Shown: piece after piece, positions 15,820-25,403 of the stretch
How positions within the stretch are numbered: position 1 is the first letter of the stretch
How the letters are laid out: each line of letters begins with the position of its first letter
Source: an uncultured Kiritimatiellota bacterium
GTDB taxonomy: Bacteria > Verrucomicrobiota > Kiritimatiellia > RFP12 > DVOR01
Length of the DNA stretch: 64,000 nt
Direction: 5' to 3'
Assembly (NCBI GenBank): GCA_944389945.1
Contig: CALXOF010000003.1
Coordinates: forward strand, 62,001-126,000
Notes under the pieces: model-generated
Databases searched by the model: none
Seen by the model: the letters and a program-made list of their open reading frames with translations, nothing else
Told to the model about the DNA's origin: nothing
Translations under genes and position numbers: made by a program

Positions 15820-16344
15820 CGGAAGCTTAGAAGTTTGGAGGCTTGGAGGAGCCACAGAGGTTGAAGCCCGGGCCGCCGCCCTTGGCGGCGATGAGACCGA
15901 ACGCTGCGCGGCTATCACAAAGGACACGAAGAACCACAAAGGGACACAAAGACTGCCAGAATGGGGAACCGCAGATTTCGCAGATTTGGAGCAGATTTAG
16001 GGCGTGCTACCGCACGCAGGACTGCCAGTGTGTTTTGGGAATCACAAAGGACACAAAGGACACAAAGTACGACGCAGGGGCGGGCCGTGCGTGTGCGCGA
16101 GGCACACGTCCGGCCCGGGGGCCTGTAGGGGCGTGGCGGGCTTCGCACGCCACGCTTTGGTTTTTGGGAGTCCTCTGGTGGAGTAACCGTCCTATATGTC
16201 CTATAGGTCCTATTGATCCTACCGCGTCGCCTTTGGCACGTCGCAGACGTGCCGGGGGTGCAGGGAGAACTTCTCCCTGCCGGGGAGTGGGGCAGCGCCC
16301 CACACCTTTCCAATCAGCCAATCAGCTAATCAGCCAATCAGCCG
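15820..16344 (+). repeat. Large repeat mosaic (modules B, D copy 3, C and others)
   Basis: In order: GGAAGCTTAGAAGTTTGGAG block (15820-15850), a CACAAAGGACAC array (15915-15950), module B with GGGCGTGCTACCGCACGC (about 15968-16025), another CACAAAGGACAC array, the GCGGGCCGTGCGTGTGCG block ending CACGCTTTGG (16079-16170), module D (GTCCTATAG units 16191-16220 and three hairpins 16228-16301), and a module C array to 16344. No gene is supported. Confidence 0.85.
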
Positions 16345-16397
16345 TCGTAAGTGACGGTGAGGAGGGTGATATCGTCGGCCTGGGGTGTGCGTAAGCT

Positions 16398-17492
16398 TCA
16401 TGCAGGTTCTCCTGGGAGGATAAGCGAGAGGATGTTTGTGCCGTCTTGGGCGGCGAAGGTGGACTTGGCGCAGCGTTTGGCCAGGATGACGCGGGCCATG
16501 GCGCCGGCCTCGTCGTCGACCTCGAGAGGATTCTCGGGCGCGCCCTGCCACGTGGCGTGGATCTCGGCCTCGCCGCTCTCCGAGGAGATGCCGATTTCCA
16601 GGGTGACGGCCTTGGCGCGGGGGAAGAGGAGGTTCTCGATGAGTTCCTCGAGGACGAGCGCGAGGGTCTTGCGGCGCTTGGGGGGCATCATCTGGCGCAT
16701 GGCGAAATCGTCGACCTCGGCGCGGAAATGGTAAAGGTCGAAGTCGCCGCGCACGACGGGGAAGGCGCGGAGGTCCACGCGGCGGATGAAGGCGCGCGTG
16801 CGGGTGCGGCGCGGGTCGCCGAAGATCTGCTCGGGCGGGCCTTCTTCGTAGACCTCTCCCTGATCCATATAGAAGACGCGGGTGGAGACGTCGCGGGCGA
16901 AACGCATCTCGTGCGTGACAATCATCATCGTCATGCCGCTCTTGGCCAGGTCGCGAATGACGGCGAGCACCTCGTTGACCATCGTGGGGTCGAGGGCGGA
17001 GGTGGGCTCGTCGAAGAGGACAATCTTGGGCTCCATGGCCAGGGTGCGCGCGATGGCCACGCGCTGCTGCTGTCCGCCCGAAAGTTCCTCAGGCAGGGCG
17101 TTGGCCTTGTCCGCCAAGCCCACGCGGGCCAGCAACTCCATCGCGCGCTTGCGGGCCTGCTCGGGCGGAAGGCGCAGGATGGCGGTGGGCGCCAACGTGA
17201 TGTTTTCCAAGACCGTGAGGTGCGGGAAGAGGTTGAATTGCTGGAAGACCATGCCCATGCGAGCGCGGAGTGCCGGAATATCGGCCCCCGGTGCCAGGAT
17301 GTTCACGCCATCGATCACGATTTCGCCACCGTCGGGCCGTTCCAACAGGTTCAGGCACCGCAGGAAGGTCGATTTGCCGGTGCCCGAGGGGCCGATCACG
17401 GAGATCACCTCGCCCTCGCGGATTTCGGCATTGACGTCGCGCAAGACGGCGCGGCCATCGAAGTGTTTGCTCAGGTGGCGGACGCTGATCAT
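16398..17492 (-). CDS. Amino-acid ABC transporter ATPase fused to a HATPase-like domain
   Basis: 364 aa, about 115 longer than GlnQ/HisP-type ATPases. Residues 1-245 are a complete polar amino-acid ABC ATPase: Walker [10 protein letters not shown] (about 34-42), Q-loop [10 protein letters not shown], signature [13 protein letters not shown] (about 137), Walker [12 protein letters not shown] and switch THEM. The C-terminal part (about 250-364) has [13 protein letters not shown] followed by beta-rich segments and [12 protein letters not shown], which resembles a GHKL/RsbW-type ATP-binding domain (N-box E..EN). AAAGGAGG precedes the start. Its ATG overlaps the stop of the broken permease gene (ATGA). 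The fusion hints at regulation through the energy subunit. Confidence 0.85.
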   Translation of the reverse strand: MISVRHLSKHFDGRAVLRDVNAEIREGEVISVIGPSGTGKSTFLRCLNLLERPDGGEIVIDGVNILAPGADIPALRARMGMVFQQFNLFPHLTVLENITLAPTAILRLPPEQARKRAMELLARVGLADKANALPEELSGGQQQRVAIARTLAMEPKIVLFDEPTSALDPTMVNEVLAVIRDLAKSGMTMMIVTHEMRFARDVSTRVFYMDQGEVYEEGPPEQIFGDPRRTRTRAFIRRVDLRAFPVVRGDFDLYHFRAEVDDFAMRQMMPPKRRKTLALVLEELIENLLFPRAKAVTLEIGISSESGEAEIHATWQGAPENPLEVDDEAGAMARVILAKRCAKSTFAAQDGTNILSLILPGEPA

Positions 17493-19731
17493 GGACGGCC
17501 TCCTTTCGCGGCGCGGCGTTTGCGCGGGTCAAGCTTGAACTCCAGCAGAGAAAGCCCCGAGGCCAAAAGGTGCGCGATGAGGAAGTAAATCACCGCCGTG
17601 GCGATGAGCGGGAAGAACGCCTCGTAGGTGCGGCTACGGATCAGGTCGCTCATCTTTGTGAGGTCCTGGATGGCGATGTAGCCGACGATCGAGGTCATCT
17701 TGAGCATGGAGATGAACTCGCCCTTGTAAACCGGCAGGACGCGCCGTAGCAGTTGCGGCAAAATCACCCGCAGGAATGCCCCGCTCCGCGTGAAGCCCAG
17801 TGCCAACGCGGCCTCGGTCTGCCCCCGCGGGATGCCCTCGATACCGCTACGAAACATCTCGCCGGCATAGGCCGCGAAGTTGAGCGCAAAGCCCAAAATC
17901 GCCACCACTACCGCACTCAGGTCCACACTCCCAAAGACAATGTAGTAGAGAATCATCAGCAACACCAACGTCGGCGTGCCCTGCATGATCGCCACGTAGA
18001 CCTTCGCCAGCCATTGCGCCCAGGCCGACCGGCTCCGCCGCATTGCGCAGAGCCCAAAGGCCAGCAACGTCCCCACCAATGCCGCGCAGACCGTGATCTC
18101 CACCGTCACCCACAGACCCTGCGCAATCAGCCGCCACCGCCCCTCGCGCACAAAGGTCCGCTCGAAACTCTCCTTCAGGCCCACGCCGAAGGCCTTGAGG
18201 CTCGCCAGAAAACCTTGGCTCTCCGCCTCGGGCTCCGCCATCACAATCACCACGCCGTCCTGATAGTTCGGCTCCGAGAAGAGGAGCGTCTGCTTGCGTT
18301 CCTCGGTGATGGTGGTACAACCCACGCCGAAATCCACCTTGCCCGTTGCCACCGAAGGGATGTACCCCGCAAAATCCATCGGCACGGGCTCGACGGCGTA
18401 CCCCAGCGCGGCCGCCGCGCGCTGTACCACCTCAATGTCATAGCCCTCCACCTCGTCCCCCCGCATGAAGGAGAAAGGCTCCAACTCCGCCACCGTCGCG
18501 AAGCGTAGCGTCCCCTTCGGCGGATGCTCCAACCGCGCAGAGTCTGCCGCGCGGGATCGTTCGAGAACCACTTCTCGTCCAGCGCCGCGAGCGTCCCATC
18601 CGCCTTCATCTTGCGAATCTCCGACGAGAAGGCCTCGCACAACGCCGCCCGATCCTTCGCGAAGAGCACCGCATAGGCATCCGAGGAGAGCATCTCCGGC
18701 AGGAACGTGACGCCGCGCTGTTGCTTCACCAACACCCGCGCCTGCGGCTGCTCCATCAAAAAGGCCTCGATCTTCCCGCTCTTCAGCGCGATTGGCAGGT
18801 CCGCGAAATTGTTGTAGTAAACCGGCACGCACCCCGGCAAATCCCGCCGCGCGATGGCATCCATCGTCGTCCCCGACAGGACGCCCACCCGCTTGCCGGC
18901 CAGCTGATCCTTGCTCGCAATCTACCCCTCCGCCAACGCCGCCCGCCGCGTCAGCACGCAGATCCCCGTGTCCAGATAGTCCTCCGAAAAGAGAATCTTC
19001 TCCCCCCGCTCCGGCGTCGCGTTCAGGCTCGAGATGATCAGATCAATCTTGCTGCTCTCCAGCGCCGCAATCATCCCGCTGAAGGGCAAAACCACCAGCT
19101 CAATCCGCGCGTTCAGCGCCGCCCCCAATCGCAACGCCATCTCCACGTCAAAGCCGGTCGGCCCCTCCTCCCCCATGAAACACGTCGGCTCGCTCATCGG
19201 CTCCATGCCCACCCGCAGCGTACGCGTCGGCGCCTCCGGCCTCGCGATTGCCGGCATCGGCGGCCGATTCACCGCGAACCACCGCTTGCGCATCTCGGCA
19301 TACGTCCCATCCGCCCGATAGGCGCGAATAAAGCCATTCACCTCCTCCAGCAACGCCTCCTGCCCCTTGCGCACACCGATGACGATGTGCTCCTCCGCGA
19401 TATCCCCCGGCAACGTCACCAACCCCGGCCGCGACAACGCCACATATTCCAGATTGTGCCGGTCAAAGACCATCGCCCCCGCCTTGCCCTGCTCCACCGC
19501 CAAATAAGCATCCGGCGGCGTGTCAAAGTAGAGACACTGCTTCTTCCCGAAATAATTCTCCGCCGCAGTCATGGCGGCCGTCCCCGTCACCACCGCTATC
19601 TTCGCCCCATCGCGCTTGAGCGAAGCCGCTGTCACCGCCCCACCCTGCGGCTCATCCCCACCACACCCCATCACCAGCGGCAACGCCGCCGCCAGCGCCA
19701 AAAAAGCCCTTCTCATCCAACGCCATCTCAT
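17489..19731 (-). pseudogene. Amino-acid ABC binding-protein/permease fusion, disrupted
   Basis: The ATG at 19731 follows AGGAGGT. If intact it would be about 748 aa: lipoprotein signal (lipobox LVMGC), half of a periplasmic-binding fold (second lobe), one complete binding fold, the first lobe of another, then a HisM/GlnP-type permease (GLWVTVEIT; EAALALGFT; about five membrane helices). Two lesions break it. An in-frame TAG at 18922-18924 falls inside the complete binding domain (a CAG to TAG change would restore it). A frameshift near 18540-18550 joins ...KWFSNDPA to ...RLEHPPKGTLRF. The ATPase gene downstream is intact. Sequencing error, programmed recoding or true decay are possible. Two lesions favour decay or error. 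Confidence 0.8.
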
Positions 19732-19769
19732 GCTCACCTCCTAACTTATGCTAAAGAATTTACCCCATT

Positions 19770-20130
19770 TCCCCCACAAAAGCAAACTCAAATCAATAGT
19801 GTCCGGGGGAAATAAAAGGTTCGCGAGGAACTGCTAATGTTGAATCCGTCGATTTGGGCAGATTTAGGGTGATCTACCGCACGCCCCGGCAGGGAAAACA
19901 CCCCTCCACCCGGGGCACGCCTGCGACTTGCCAAGAGGCGACACTAGTGGGTGCAACAGAAACCTTCAGCCCCTCTCAGCGGACCCCTAAGGGTTTCGGG
20001 GTGGACCACTATAGGGTCTCGACCCCGACCACTATAGTGGTTGACCTCGGACCACTATAGGGTCTCGCGGAGGGCCCTTTGGGATGCTTAGACGAGAGGC
20101 CTGGGGCGATTGGTGACGAAGCCGCAAAGC
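19770..20130 (+). repeat. Module A copy 3, degenerate D/B remnants upstream
   Basis: From 19845 to about 19930 there are decayed pieces of module B (GGGCAGATTTAGGGTGATCT) and of module D (a CCGGGGCACGCCTGCGACTT hairpin relic). From about 19937 the full module A unit follows: GCAACAGAAACCTTCAG, CCCCTAAGGG, CCACTATAGGG, CCACTATAGTGG, CCACTATAGGG, and the TTGGTGACGAAGCCGCAAAG end at about 20125. 19732-19845 shows only the upstream region of the transporter gene. Confidence 0.8.
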
Positions 20131-20214
20131 AAACAATGGCGCTCTTACGGCTCCGTCGCTGACCGCGCCTACACGCTCCGTTTCCCGTTCTCCAGGGTGC
20201 GTCAGCCCCCAGGC

Positions 20215-20928
20215 TTACCAGAAGTGATAGGCGCCCATTGCCAGGACGTGGATGGCCAAGATAAGGTTCGTCGTCACATGGGCCGCGATTGGCGCCGCCA
20301 ACGACCCCGTCCGCACGGCCAGTCCGCCGTAGGCCAGACCCGCCAGCAGACCCGCCACATAGCGGTCATGCTCGAAGGCGAAGACAAGCGCCGTCGCCCA
20401 AAAGGCCTGGCGGGTCACCGCATTCAAGGCCAACCCGCGCCAATCCCGCTGAGAGAGCCACCGCATCAGGCAACCCCGGAAGAAGAACTCCTCAATCGGC
20501 GCAATCACGAAGGCCGAGCCAATCAGCTTCGCCACCGCCAGCGCCGGACTGTGCCCCCACGCATAACACCACGAGGCCGCGTAGTCCGGCATGCCGCCAA
20601 TTGGCATCACCAGCCAGCGATAGTACCACTCCCTCACCCCCGCCCAAGGCACGCACTCCGGCCACGCCCACAGCACGTAGACCGCCACACCCACCAGCAC
20701 GCCCAGTACGATGTCGCGCCACGTCCCCGAGCACCGCACGAAGCGCCACGGCCGCAACGCCAACACGAGCGCCGCGCACACCGCCGTCTTCCCCGCATAG
20801 ACATAGGCCGGCGCATAGAATCCCAGCGGCAGGAAGGTCGCCGCAATCCCCGCCAACCACACAAAGAACGGTGCCGCGAGGGCAAATCCCGCCCGCGTCA
20901 CGCCCAGTCGCTCACAAATCGCATTCAT
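20215..20928 (-). CDS. CPBP-family intramembrane protease
   Basis: 237 aa and mostly hydrophobic, with about six to eight membrane segments. The three CPBP/Rce1 motifs are visible: EEFFFRG (about residue 147), FAFEHDRYVAGLLAG and the late HVTTN. The arrangement resembles the CAAX protease-related proteins that accompany exosortase systems, although no PEP-CTERM protein or exosortase is seen here. It is divergent from gatC, and an extended -10 (TGGTAGAAT) ends 7 nt before its ATG, so the transcript is probably leaderless. Substrate unknown. Confidence 0.85.
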   Translation of the reverse strand: MNAICERLGVTRAGFALAAPFFVWLAGIAATFLPLGFYAPAYVYAGKTAVCAALVLALRPWRFVRCSGTWRDIVLGVLVGVAVYVLWAWPECVPWAGVREWYYRWLVMPIGGMPDYAASWCYAWGHSPALAVAKLIGSAFVIAPIEEFFFRGCLMRWLSQRDWRGLALNAVTRQAFWATALVFAFEHDRYVAGLLAGLAYGGLAVRTGSLAAPIAAHVTTNLILAIHVLAMGAYHFW

Positions 20929-20935
20929 CCTTATT

Positions 20936-20944
20936 ATTCTACCA
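20936..20944 (-). promoter_or_regulatory. Extended -10 promoter of the CPBP protease gene
   Basis: TGGTAGAAT on the minus strand, ending 7 nt before the ATG at 20928. No Shine-Dalgarno sequence. It belongs to the group of putative leaderless starts. Confidence 0.5.
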
Positions 20945-20965
20945 CATCCGCGACCGCCGCCGATT

Positions 20966-20992
20966 TGGTATACTTAGCCATTCCTTTTGGAG
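20966..20992 (+). promoter_or_regulatory. Extended -10 promoter and ribosome-binding site of gatCAB
   Basis: TTGGTATACT ends at 20974. GGAG at 20989-20992 lies 7 nt before the gatC ATG at 21000. The short spacer of 71 bp between the divergent starts holds both promoters. Confidence 0.55.
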
Positions 20993-20999
20993 ACTGATT

Positions 21000-21281
21000 A
21001 TGGCAGGATTTGACATCGACCGCGTGGCCATGTTGGCACGCTTGGAGCTGACCGATGAGGAGCGCACGCGCTTCGGCGGCCAGTTGGAGACCATCGTGGC
21101 CTACGTGGACCGCATCGCGAGTCTGGATTTGGACGGCCTGGACGCGACGCTGCACGGGCATGACGCCGGCGCGCCGTTCCGCGAGGACACCCCTGTGCCG
21201 GGGCTGCCCCTGGAGGCCGTGCTGAACAATGCGCCCGCGCGCATCGACGACGAAATCCGTATGCCCCGCGTGGTGGAGTGA
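21000..21281 (+). CDS. gatC: Asp/Glu-tRNA amidotransferase subunit C
   Basis: 93 aa, the family norm. The N-terminal FDIDRVAMLARLELTDEE helix and the C-terminal VLNNAPARIDDEIRMPRVVE segment are typical of GatC. It wraps around GatA-GatB and stabilises the complex that converts Glu-tRNA(Gln) or Asp-tRNA(Asn) to the amide form. The ATG has GGAG 7 nt upstream. It is first in the gatC-gatA-gatB order. Confidence 0.95.
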   Translation: MAGFDIDRVAMLARLELTDEERTRFGGQLETIVAYVDRIASLDLDGLDATLHGHDAGAPFREDTPVPGLPLEAVLNNAPARIDDEIRMPRVVE

Positions 21282-21286
21282 GCGCC

Positions 21287-22729
21287 ATGGACGACATCAA
21301 GACCCTGACCCTGGCGGGCGCCCTGGAGGGCCTCCGCGCCAAGAAGTTCTCTTCCGTCGAGCTCACCCAGGCCCTGCTTGACGTGATGAAGCCCTCGCAG
21401 GCCGACATCCACGCCTTCGTGACCATCGACGCCGAGGGCGCCCTGGCTCAGGCCGCCGAGGCCGACCGCCGCCGCGCCGCCGGTGAGGACGCCCCGCTCT
21501 TGGGCGCGCCCATCGCGATGAAGGACAACATGAGCGTCATCGGCCAGCCCTGCACGGCCTCCAGCCGCATCCTCGAGGGCTACATCGCCCCCTACGACGC
21601 GACCGTCACCGCCAAGCTCCGCGCCGCCGGCGCCATCTTCCTCGGCCGCACCAACATGGACGAGTTCGCGCTCGGCTCCACCACGCAGACCTCCGGCTTC
21701 GGCCCCACCGAGAACCCCGTCGCCCGCGGGTGCATCCCCGGCGGCTCCTCCGGCGGCAGCGCCGCGGCTGTTGGCGGCGGCCTTGCCCTCGCCGCGCTGG
21801 GCACGGACACCGGCGGCTCCATCCGCCAGCCCGCCAGCCACTGCGGCATCGTCGGCGTCAAGCCCACCTATGGCCGCGTCTCGCGCTACGGCATCGTCGC
21901 TTGCGCCTCCTCCCTCGACCAAGTTGGCCCCATGACCAAGACCGTCGAGGATGCCGCCCTGCTCATGGACGTCATCTCCGGCCACGACCCGATGGACGCC
22001 ACGAGCCTCGACATCCCCGTGCCGCGCCTGGCCGACGCTTGGGCCGGTGCCGACCCCGCCAAGCCGCTCGCCGGCATGACCCTGGGCCTGCCCAAGGAAT
22101 ACTTCGGTGACGGCCTGGACCCCGAGGTGCGCGCCCTCACCGAGGCCGCCGCCAAGCGCGCCGAGGCCCTCGGCGCCACCCTCCGCGAGGTCTCCCTCCC
22201 CTATTCGCCCTACGGCATCCCCACCTACTACATCTGCATGACCGCCGAGGTCTCCGCCAACCTCGCCCGCTTCGACGGCGTCCGCTACGGCGCGCGCGTC
22301 TCCTGCGACGACGTGCTGGGGCAGTACCTCAAGACTCGCGCGCAAGGCATGGGCGCCGAGGTCAAGCGCCGCGTCCTCCTGGGCACCTTCGTCCTCTCCT
22401 CGGGCTACTACGACGCCTACTACAACCGCGCCCAGAAGGTCCGCACCCTCATCAAGCGCGACTTCGACGCCGCCTTCGCCACGTGCGACCTGCTCCTGGC
22501 GCCCGTCACGCCCGAGCCCGCCTGGCCCCTCGGCGTCTACCAGGACGACCCCATCCGCAACTACCTCTCCGACGTGCTGACCGTGGGCGCCAACCTCGCC
22601 GGCTGCTGCGCGATGGCCATCCCCGCCGGCGCCACCGCCGCCGGAAAGCCCGTCGGCATCCAGCTGCTGGGCCCCAACTTCGGCGAGCCGACGCTCTTCC
22701 GCGCCGCGCACGCCCTGGAACTTCGCTGA
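21287..22729 (+). CDS. gatA: Asp/Glu-tRNA amidotransferase subunit A
   Basis: 480 aa. It has the amidase-signature Ser-cisSer-Lys triad: Lys in APIAMKDNM (about residue 77), the GGSSGGSAAAV loop (about 151) and GGSIRQPASHCG. It hydrolyses glutamine and feeds ammonia to GatB. The ATG at 21287 has GGAG 9 nt upstream; a GTG at 21278 overlapping the gatC stop is a less likely start. Gene order and length are standard. Confidence 0.96.
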   Translation: MDDIKTLTLAGALEGLRAKKFSSVELTQALLDVMKPSQADIHAFVTIDAEGALAQAAEADRRRAAGEDAPLLGAPIAMKDNMSVIGQPCTASSRILEGYIAPYDATVTAKLRAAGAIFLGRTNMDEFALGSTTQTSGFGPTENPVARGCIPGGSSGGSAAAVGGGLALAALGTDTGGSIRQPASHCGIVGVKPTYGRVSRYGIVACASSLDQVGPMTKTVEDAALLMDVISGHDPMDATSLDIPVPRLADAWAGADPAKPLAGMTLGLPKEYFGDGLDPEVRALTEAAAKRAEALGATLREVSLPYSPYGIPTYYICMTAEVSANLARFDGVRYGARVSCDDVLGQYLKTRAQGMGAEVKRRVLLGTFVLSSGYYDAYYNRAQKVRTLIKRDFDAAFATCDLLLAPVTPEPAWPLGVYQDDPIRNYLSDVLTVGANLAGCCAMAIPAGATAAGKPVGIQLLGPNFGEPTLFRAAHALELR

Positions 22730-22739
22730 GGAGACCGCC

Positions 22740-24152
22740 ATGGAATACGAAGTCGTCATCGGCCTGGAAACCCACGTCCAGCTCAAGACCCACACCAAGA
22801 TGTTCTGCGGCTGCGGCACCGCCTTCGGCGCCACCCCCAACAGCCACGTCTGCCCCGTCTGCCTCGGCTATCCCGGCGCCCTGCCCACCCTCAACGGCCG
22901 CGCCATCCGCCTCACCGTCATGGCCGGCCTCATGCTCGGGTGCGAGATCGCCAAGCGCTCGCGTTTCGACCGCAAGAACTACTTCTACCCCGACTCGGCC
23001 AAGAACTACCAGATCACCCAGAACGACGCCCCCCTCTGCCTCGGCGGCCACGTCGACCTCCCCGGCGGGCGCACCGTCCGCCTCAACCACATCCACCTGG
23101 AAGAGGACGTCGGCAAGCTCACCCACCGCCCCGGCTGCTCCGGCATCGACTTCAACCGCGCCGGTACCCCCCTCATGGAGATCGTCTCCGAGCCCGACCT
23201 CCGCTCCGCCGACGAGGCCATCGCCTACCTCACCGCCCTGCGCGAGATGATGATCTACGCCGGCGTCAGCGACTGCAACCTCGAAGAGGGCAATATGCGC
23301 TCCGACGTCAACGTCTCCCTCCGCCCCAAGGGCCAGGAAGCCTACGGCGTCAAGGTCGAGATCAAGAACATGAACACCTTCAGCGGCATCCACGCCGCCC
23401 TGGAGTACGAAATCGCCCGCCAGACCCAGGCCCTCGACCGCGGCCAGCCCATCGTCCAGGAAACCCGCCGCTGGGACCCCGACCTCGGCGAGACCTTCAC
23501 CATGCGCACCAAGGAAAACGCCGAGGACTACCGCTACTTCCCCGAGCCCGACCTCCCGCCCGTCGTCCTCACCCAGGAGCAGATCGACGCCTGGGCCAAG
23601 GACCTCCCCGAGGCCCCCGCCGCCCGCCGCGAACGCATGATGAAGGACTACGGCATCCCTGAATACGACGCCGGCGTCCTCTCCGCCGACCGCGCCCTCG
23701 CCGACTTCTTCGAGGCCGCCGCCAAGCGCTCCGGCAACGGCAAGCTCACCTCCAACTGGGTCATGGCCGAGGTCCTCGCCCTCACCGCCAAGGAAGGCAC
23801 CCACGTCAAAGACTCCGCCCTCACCCCCGAAGCCCTCGGCGACCTCCTCAAGCTCCTCGACGCCAAGACCATCAACGGTCCCACCGCCAAGGCCCTCCTC
23901 CCCGAGCTCTTCGCCCAGGGCGGCGACCCCGCCGCCATCGTCAAGGAACGCGGACTCGGCCAGGTCGCCGACGCCGGCGCCATCGAGCCCCTCGTCGACG
24001 CCGCCCTCGCCGACAACCCGAAGGTCGTCGCCGACTACAAAGCCGGCAAGCAGGCCGCCCTCGGCTTCCTCGTCGGCCAGGTCATGAAGCGCTCCAAAGG
24101 CAAGGCCTCCCCCCAGCTCGTCCAGTCCCTCCTCCGCGACAAGCTCTCCTAA
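22740..24152 (+). CDS. gatB: Asp/Glu-tRNA amidotransferase subunit B
   Basis: 470 aa. The N-terminal kinase-like domain starts YEVVIGLETHVQL and has the zinc cysteines CGC and CPVCLGYPG, followed by the tRNA substrate motifs (FDRKNYFYPDSAKNYQITQ, EEDVGKL, NRAGTPLMEIV, RSDVNVSLR). The C-terminal YqeY-like tail recognises tRNA. It phosphorylates and then amidates the misacylated tRNA. It starts 10 bp after gatA with a GAGGAG-type ribosome-binding site. Confidence 0.96.
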   Translation: MEYEVVIGLETHVQLKTHTKMFCGCGTAFGATPNSHVCPVCLGYPGALPTLNGRAIRLTVMAGLMLGCEIAKRSRFDRKNYFYPDSAKNYQITQNDAPLCLGGHVDLPGGRTVRLNHIHLEEDVGKLTHRPGCSGIDFNRAGTPLMEIVSEPDLRSADEAIAYLTALREMMIYAGVSDCNLEEGNMRSDVNVSLRPKGQEAYGVKVEIKNMNTFSGIHAALEYEIARQTQALDRGQPIVQETRRWDPDLGETFTMRTKENAEDYRYFPEPDLPPVVLTQEQIDAWAKDLPEAPAARRERMMKDYGIPEYDAGVLSADRALADFFEAAAKRSGNGKLTSNWVMAEVLALTAKEGTHVKDSALTPEALGDLLKLLDAKTINGPTAKALLPELFAQGGDPAAIVKERGLGQVADAGAIEPLVDAALADNPKVVADYKAGKQAALGFLVGQVMKRSKGKASPQLVQSLLRDKLS

Positions 24153-24176
24153 GCCCACGCGAGAAAAGGCCGCCCC

Positions 24177-24935
24177 ATGGCCGGGAAACAGACGTGGTCC
24201 GCGACGCTCTACGACACGCGCCATGACTTCGTGGCGCGCTACGGCGCGGCCCTGCTGGAATGGCTCGCCCCCCGGCCCGGCGAGGTGATCCTCGACCTGG
24301 GCTGCGGTACGGGCGACCTCTCCGTGCGAATCGCACAGGCGGGTGCGGAGGTCTGGGGCGTCGACGCCGACCCGACCATGCTGGCGCAGGCCCGCGCCAA
24401 GTTCCCGGACCTCCGCTTCCTCCAGGCCGACGCGATGGCCCTACCCGACTTCGGCCGCACCTTCGACGCCGTCTTCTCCAACGCCGTCCTCCACTGGATT
24501 CCCGACCTCGACCGTCTGACCGAGGGCTTGGCCCGCACCCTCCGCCCCGGCGGACGCTTTGTGGCGGAATGCGGCGGCGTCGCCTGCAACGCCGGCATCA
24601 ATGAAGCCCTCCGCCTCACCGCCGAGGCCCACGGCTTGACCTTCGCCGACACCGCCCACTTCCGCCCCCTGTCCGAGCTTGTCGTCCCCTTCGAACGCGC
24701 CGGCTTCCGCGTCACCCGCACCGAATGGTTCCCGCGCGACACCCCGTTGCAGGGTGAAGACGGCATGCTCAACTTCCTGCGGATGTTCCGCAAAGGCTGC
24801 GTCGCCACCACCTCCGACGCCGAGCAGGAAGCCCTCTTCGCCGAAACCGTCGCGCGCCTCCGTCCCACCCACCTCCGCCCCGACGGCTGGCACGCCGACT
24901 ACACCCGCCAGCGCCTCCTCTGCATCCGCCTCTGA
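24177..24935 (+). CDS. Class I SAM-dependent methyltransferase
   Basis: 252 aa. Motif I LDLGCGTGDLSVRIA at about residues 38-52, an acidic residue at the end of strand 2 (WGVDADPTML), and VFSNAVLHWIPD as the post-II motif, which resembles trans-aconitate methyltransferases. It lies 24 bp after gatB with AAAAGG upstream and may be cotranscribed. The substrate cannot be told from the sequence. Confidence 0.85.
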   Translation: MAGKQTWSATLYDTRHDFVARYGAALLEWLAPRPGEVILDLGCGTGDLSVRIAQAGAEVWGVDADPTMLAQARAKFPDLRFLQADAMALPDFGRTFDAVFSNAVLHWIPDLDRLTEGLARTLRPGGRFVAECGGVACNAGINEALRLTAEAHGLTFADTAHFRPLSELVVPFERAGFRVTRTEWFPRDTPLQGEDGMLNFLRMFRKGCVATTSDAEQEALFAETVARLRPTHLRPDGWHADYTRQRLLCIRL

Positions 24936-24970
24936 TTGCAACCCCAAAACGCTTCCTTCGAGGTTTCACC

Positions 24971-25393
24971 ATGTGGACATGCGCTGATTGCGGGCTGGAA
25001 TTCATTGAGGACACACAGGAAGTATGCCCCGCGTGCGGCGCCTTGAGGCAAACCCCATGTCCGCCAACTCTGTCTGACTTTGGCGGGATTCTCATAACGC
25101 TCTCACCCTGTACGATAACGCCTTCGAAGGCACCACGCGACAAAGCCACCTGGCCGCAGTGCGCAGCCCTCTATAAGGACACCAACCACCACCTCCGCCT
25201 CTGGAAAGGTGAAGACACCACGATTACAAAACAGGCGGCAAGCGCCCTTATCCGGGCTATCCGCGCCCAGCAAGCCAAAGGCCGTTCAACCTTCAGCTTT
25301 AGTTTAGAGCGCGGCAACGAGGCGTTACGGCAAGTCAACTTCCAGTCCCCAGATTTCGCCGACTGGCGCGTTGCTGGCTTCCCTCTCCGCTGA
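24971..25393 (+). CDS. Zinc-ribbon protein of unknown function
   Basis: 140 aa. It begins with a rubredoxin-like or zinc-ribbon knuckle pair (CADC at residues 4-7 and CPAC at about 19-22), then about 110 residues with no motif I recognise, a few helices and a polar C-terminus. No membrane segment. It faces the minus-strand signalling operon tail to tail (10 bp apart), and zinc ribbons recur there, but cotranscription is impossible. Translated composition looks protein-like, but the ribosome-binding site is weak. Confidence 0.6.
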   Translation: MWTCADCGLEFIEDTQEVCPACGALRQTPCPPTLSDFGGILITLSPCTITPSKAPRDKATWPQCAALYKDTNHHLRLWKGEDTTITKQAASALIRAIRAQQAKGRSTFSFSLERGNEALRQVNFQSPDFADWRVAGFPLR

Positions 25394-25403
25394 GTCTGCG
25401 CAA

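Noticed and set aside
13845..15830. 661-residue plus-strand frame over thi4 and trigger factor
   Set aside because: Gly/Ala/Asp-rich complement of two clear conserved genes on the minus strand; no motif of its own.
18922..18924. TAG read as pyrrolysine or another recoded residue
   Set aside because: Only one such codon is seen, it falls in a transporter binding domain with no known need for it, and a frameshift lies nearby in the same gene.
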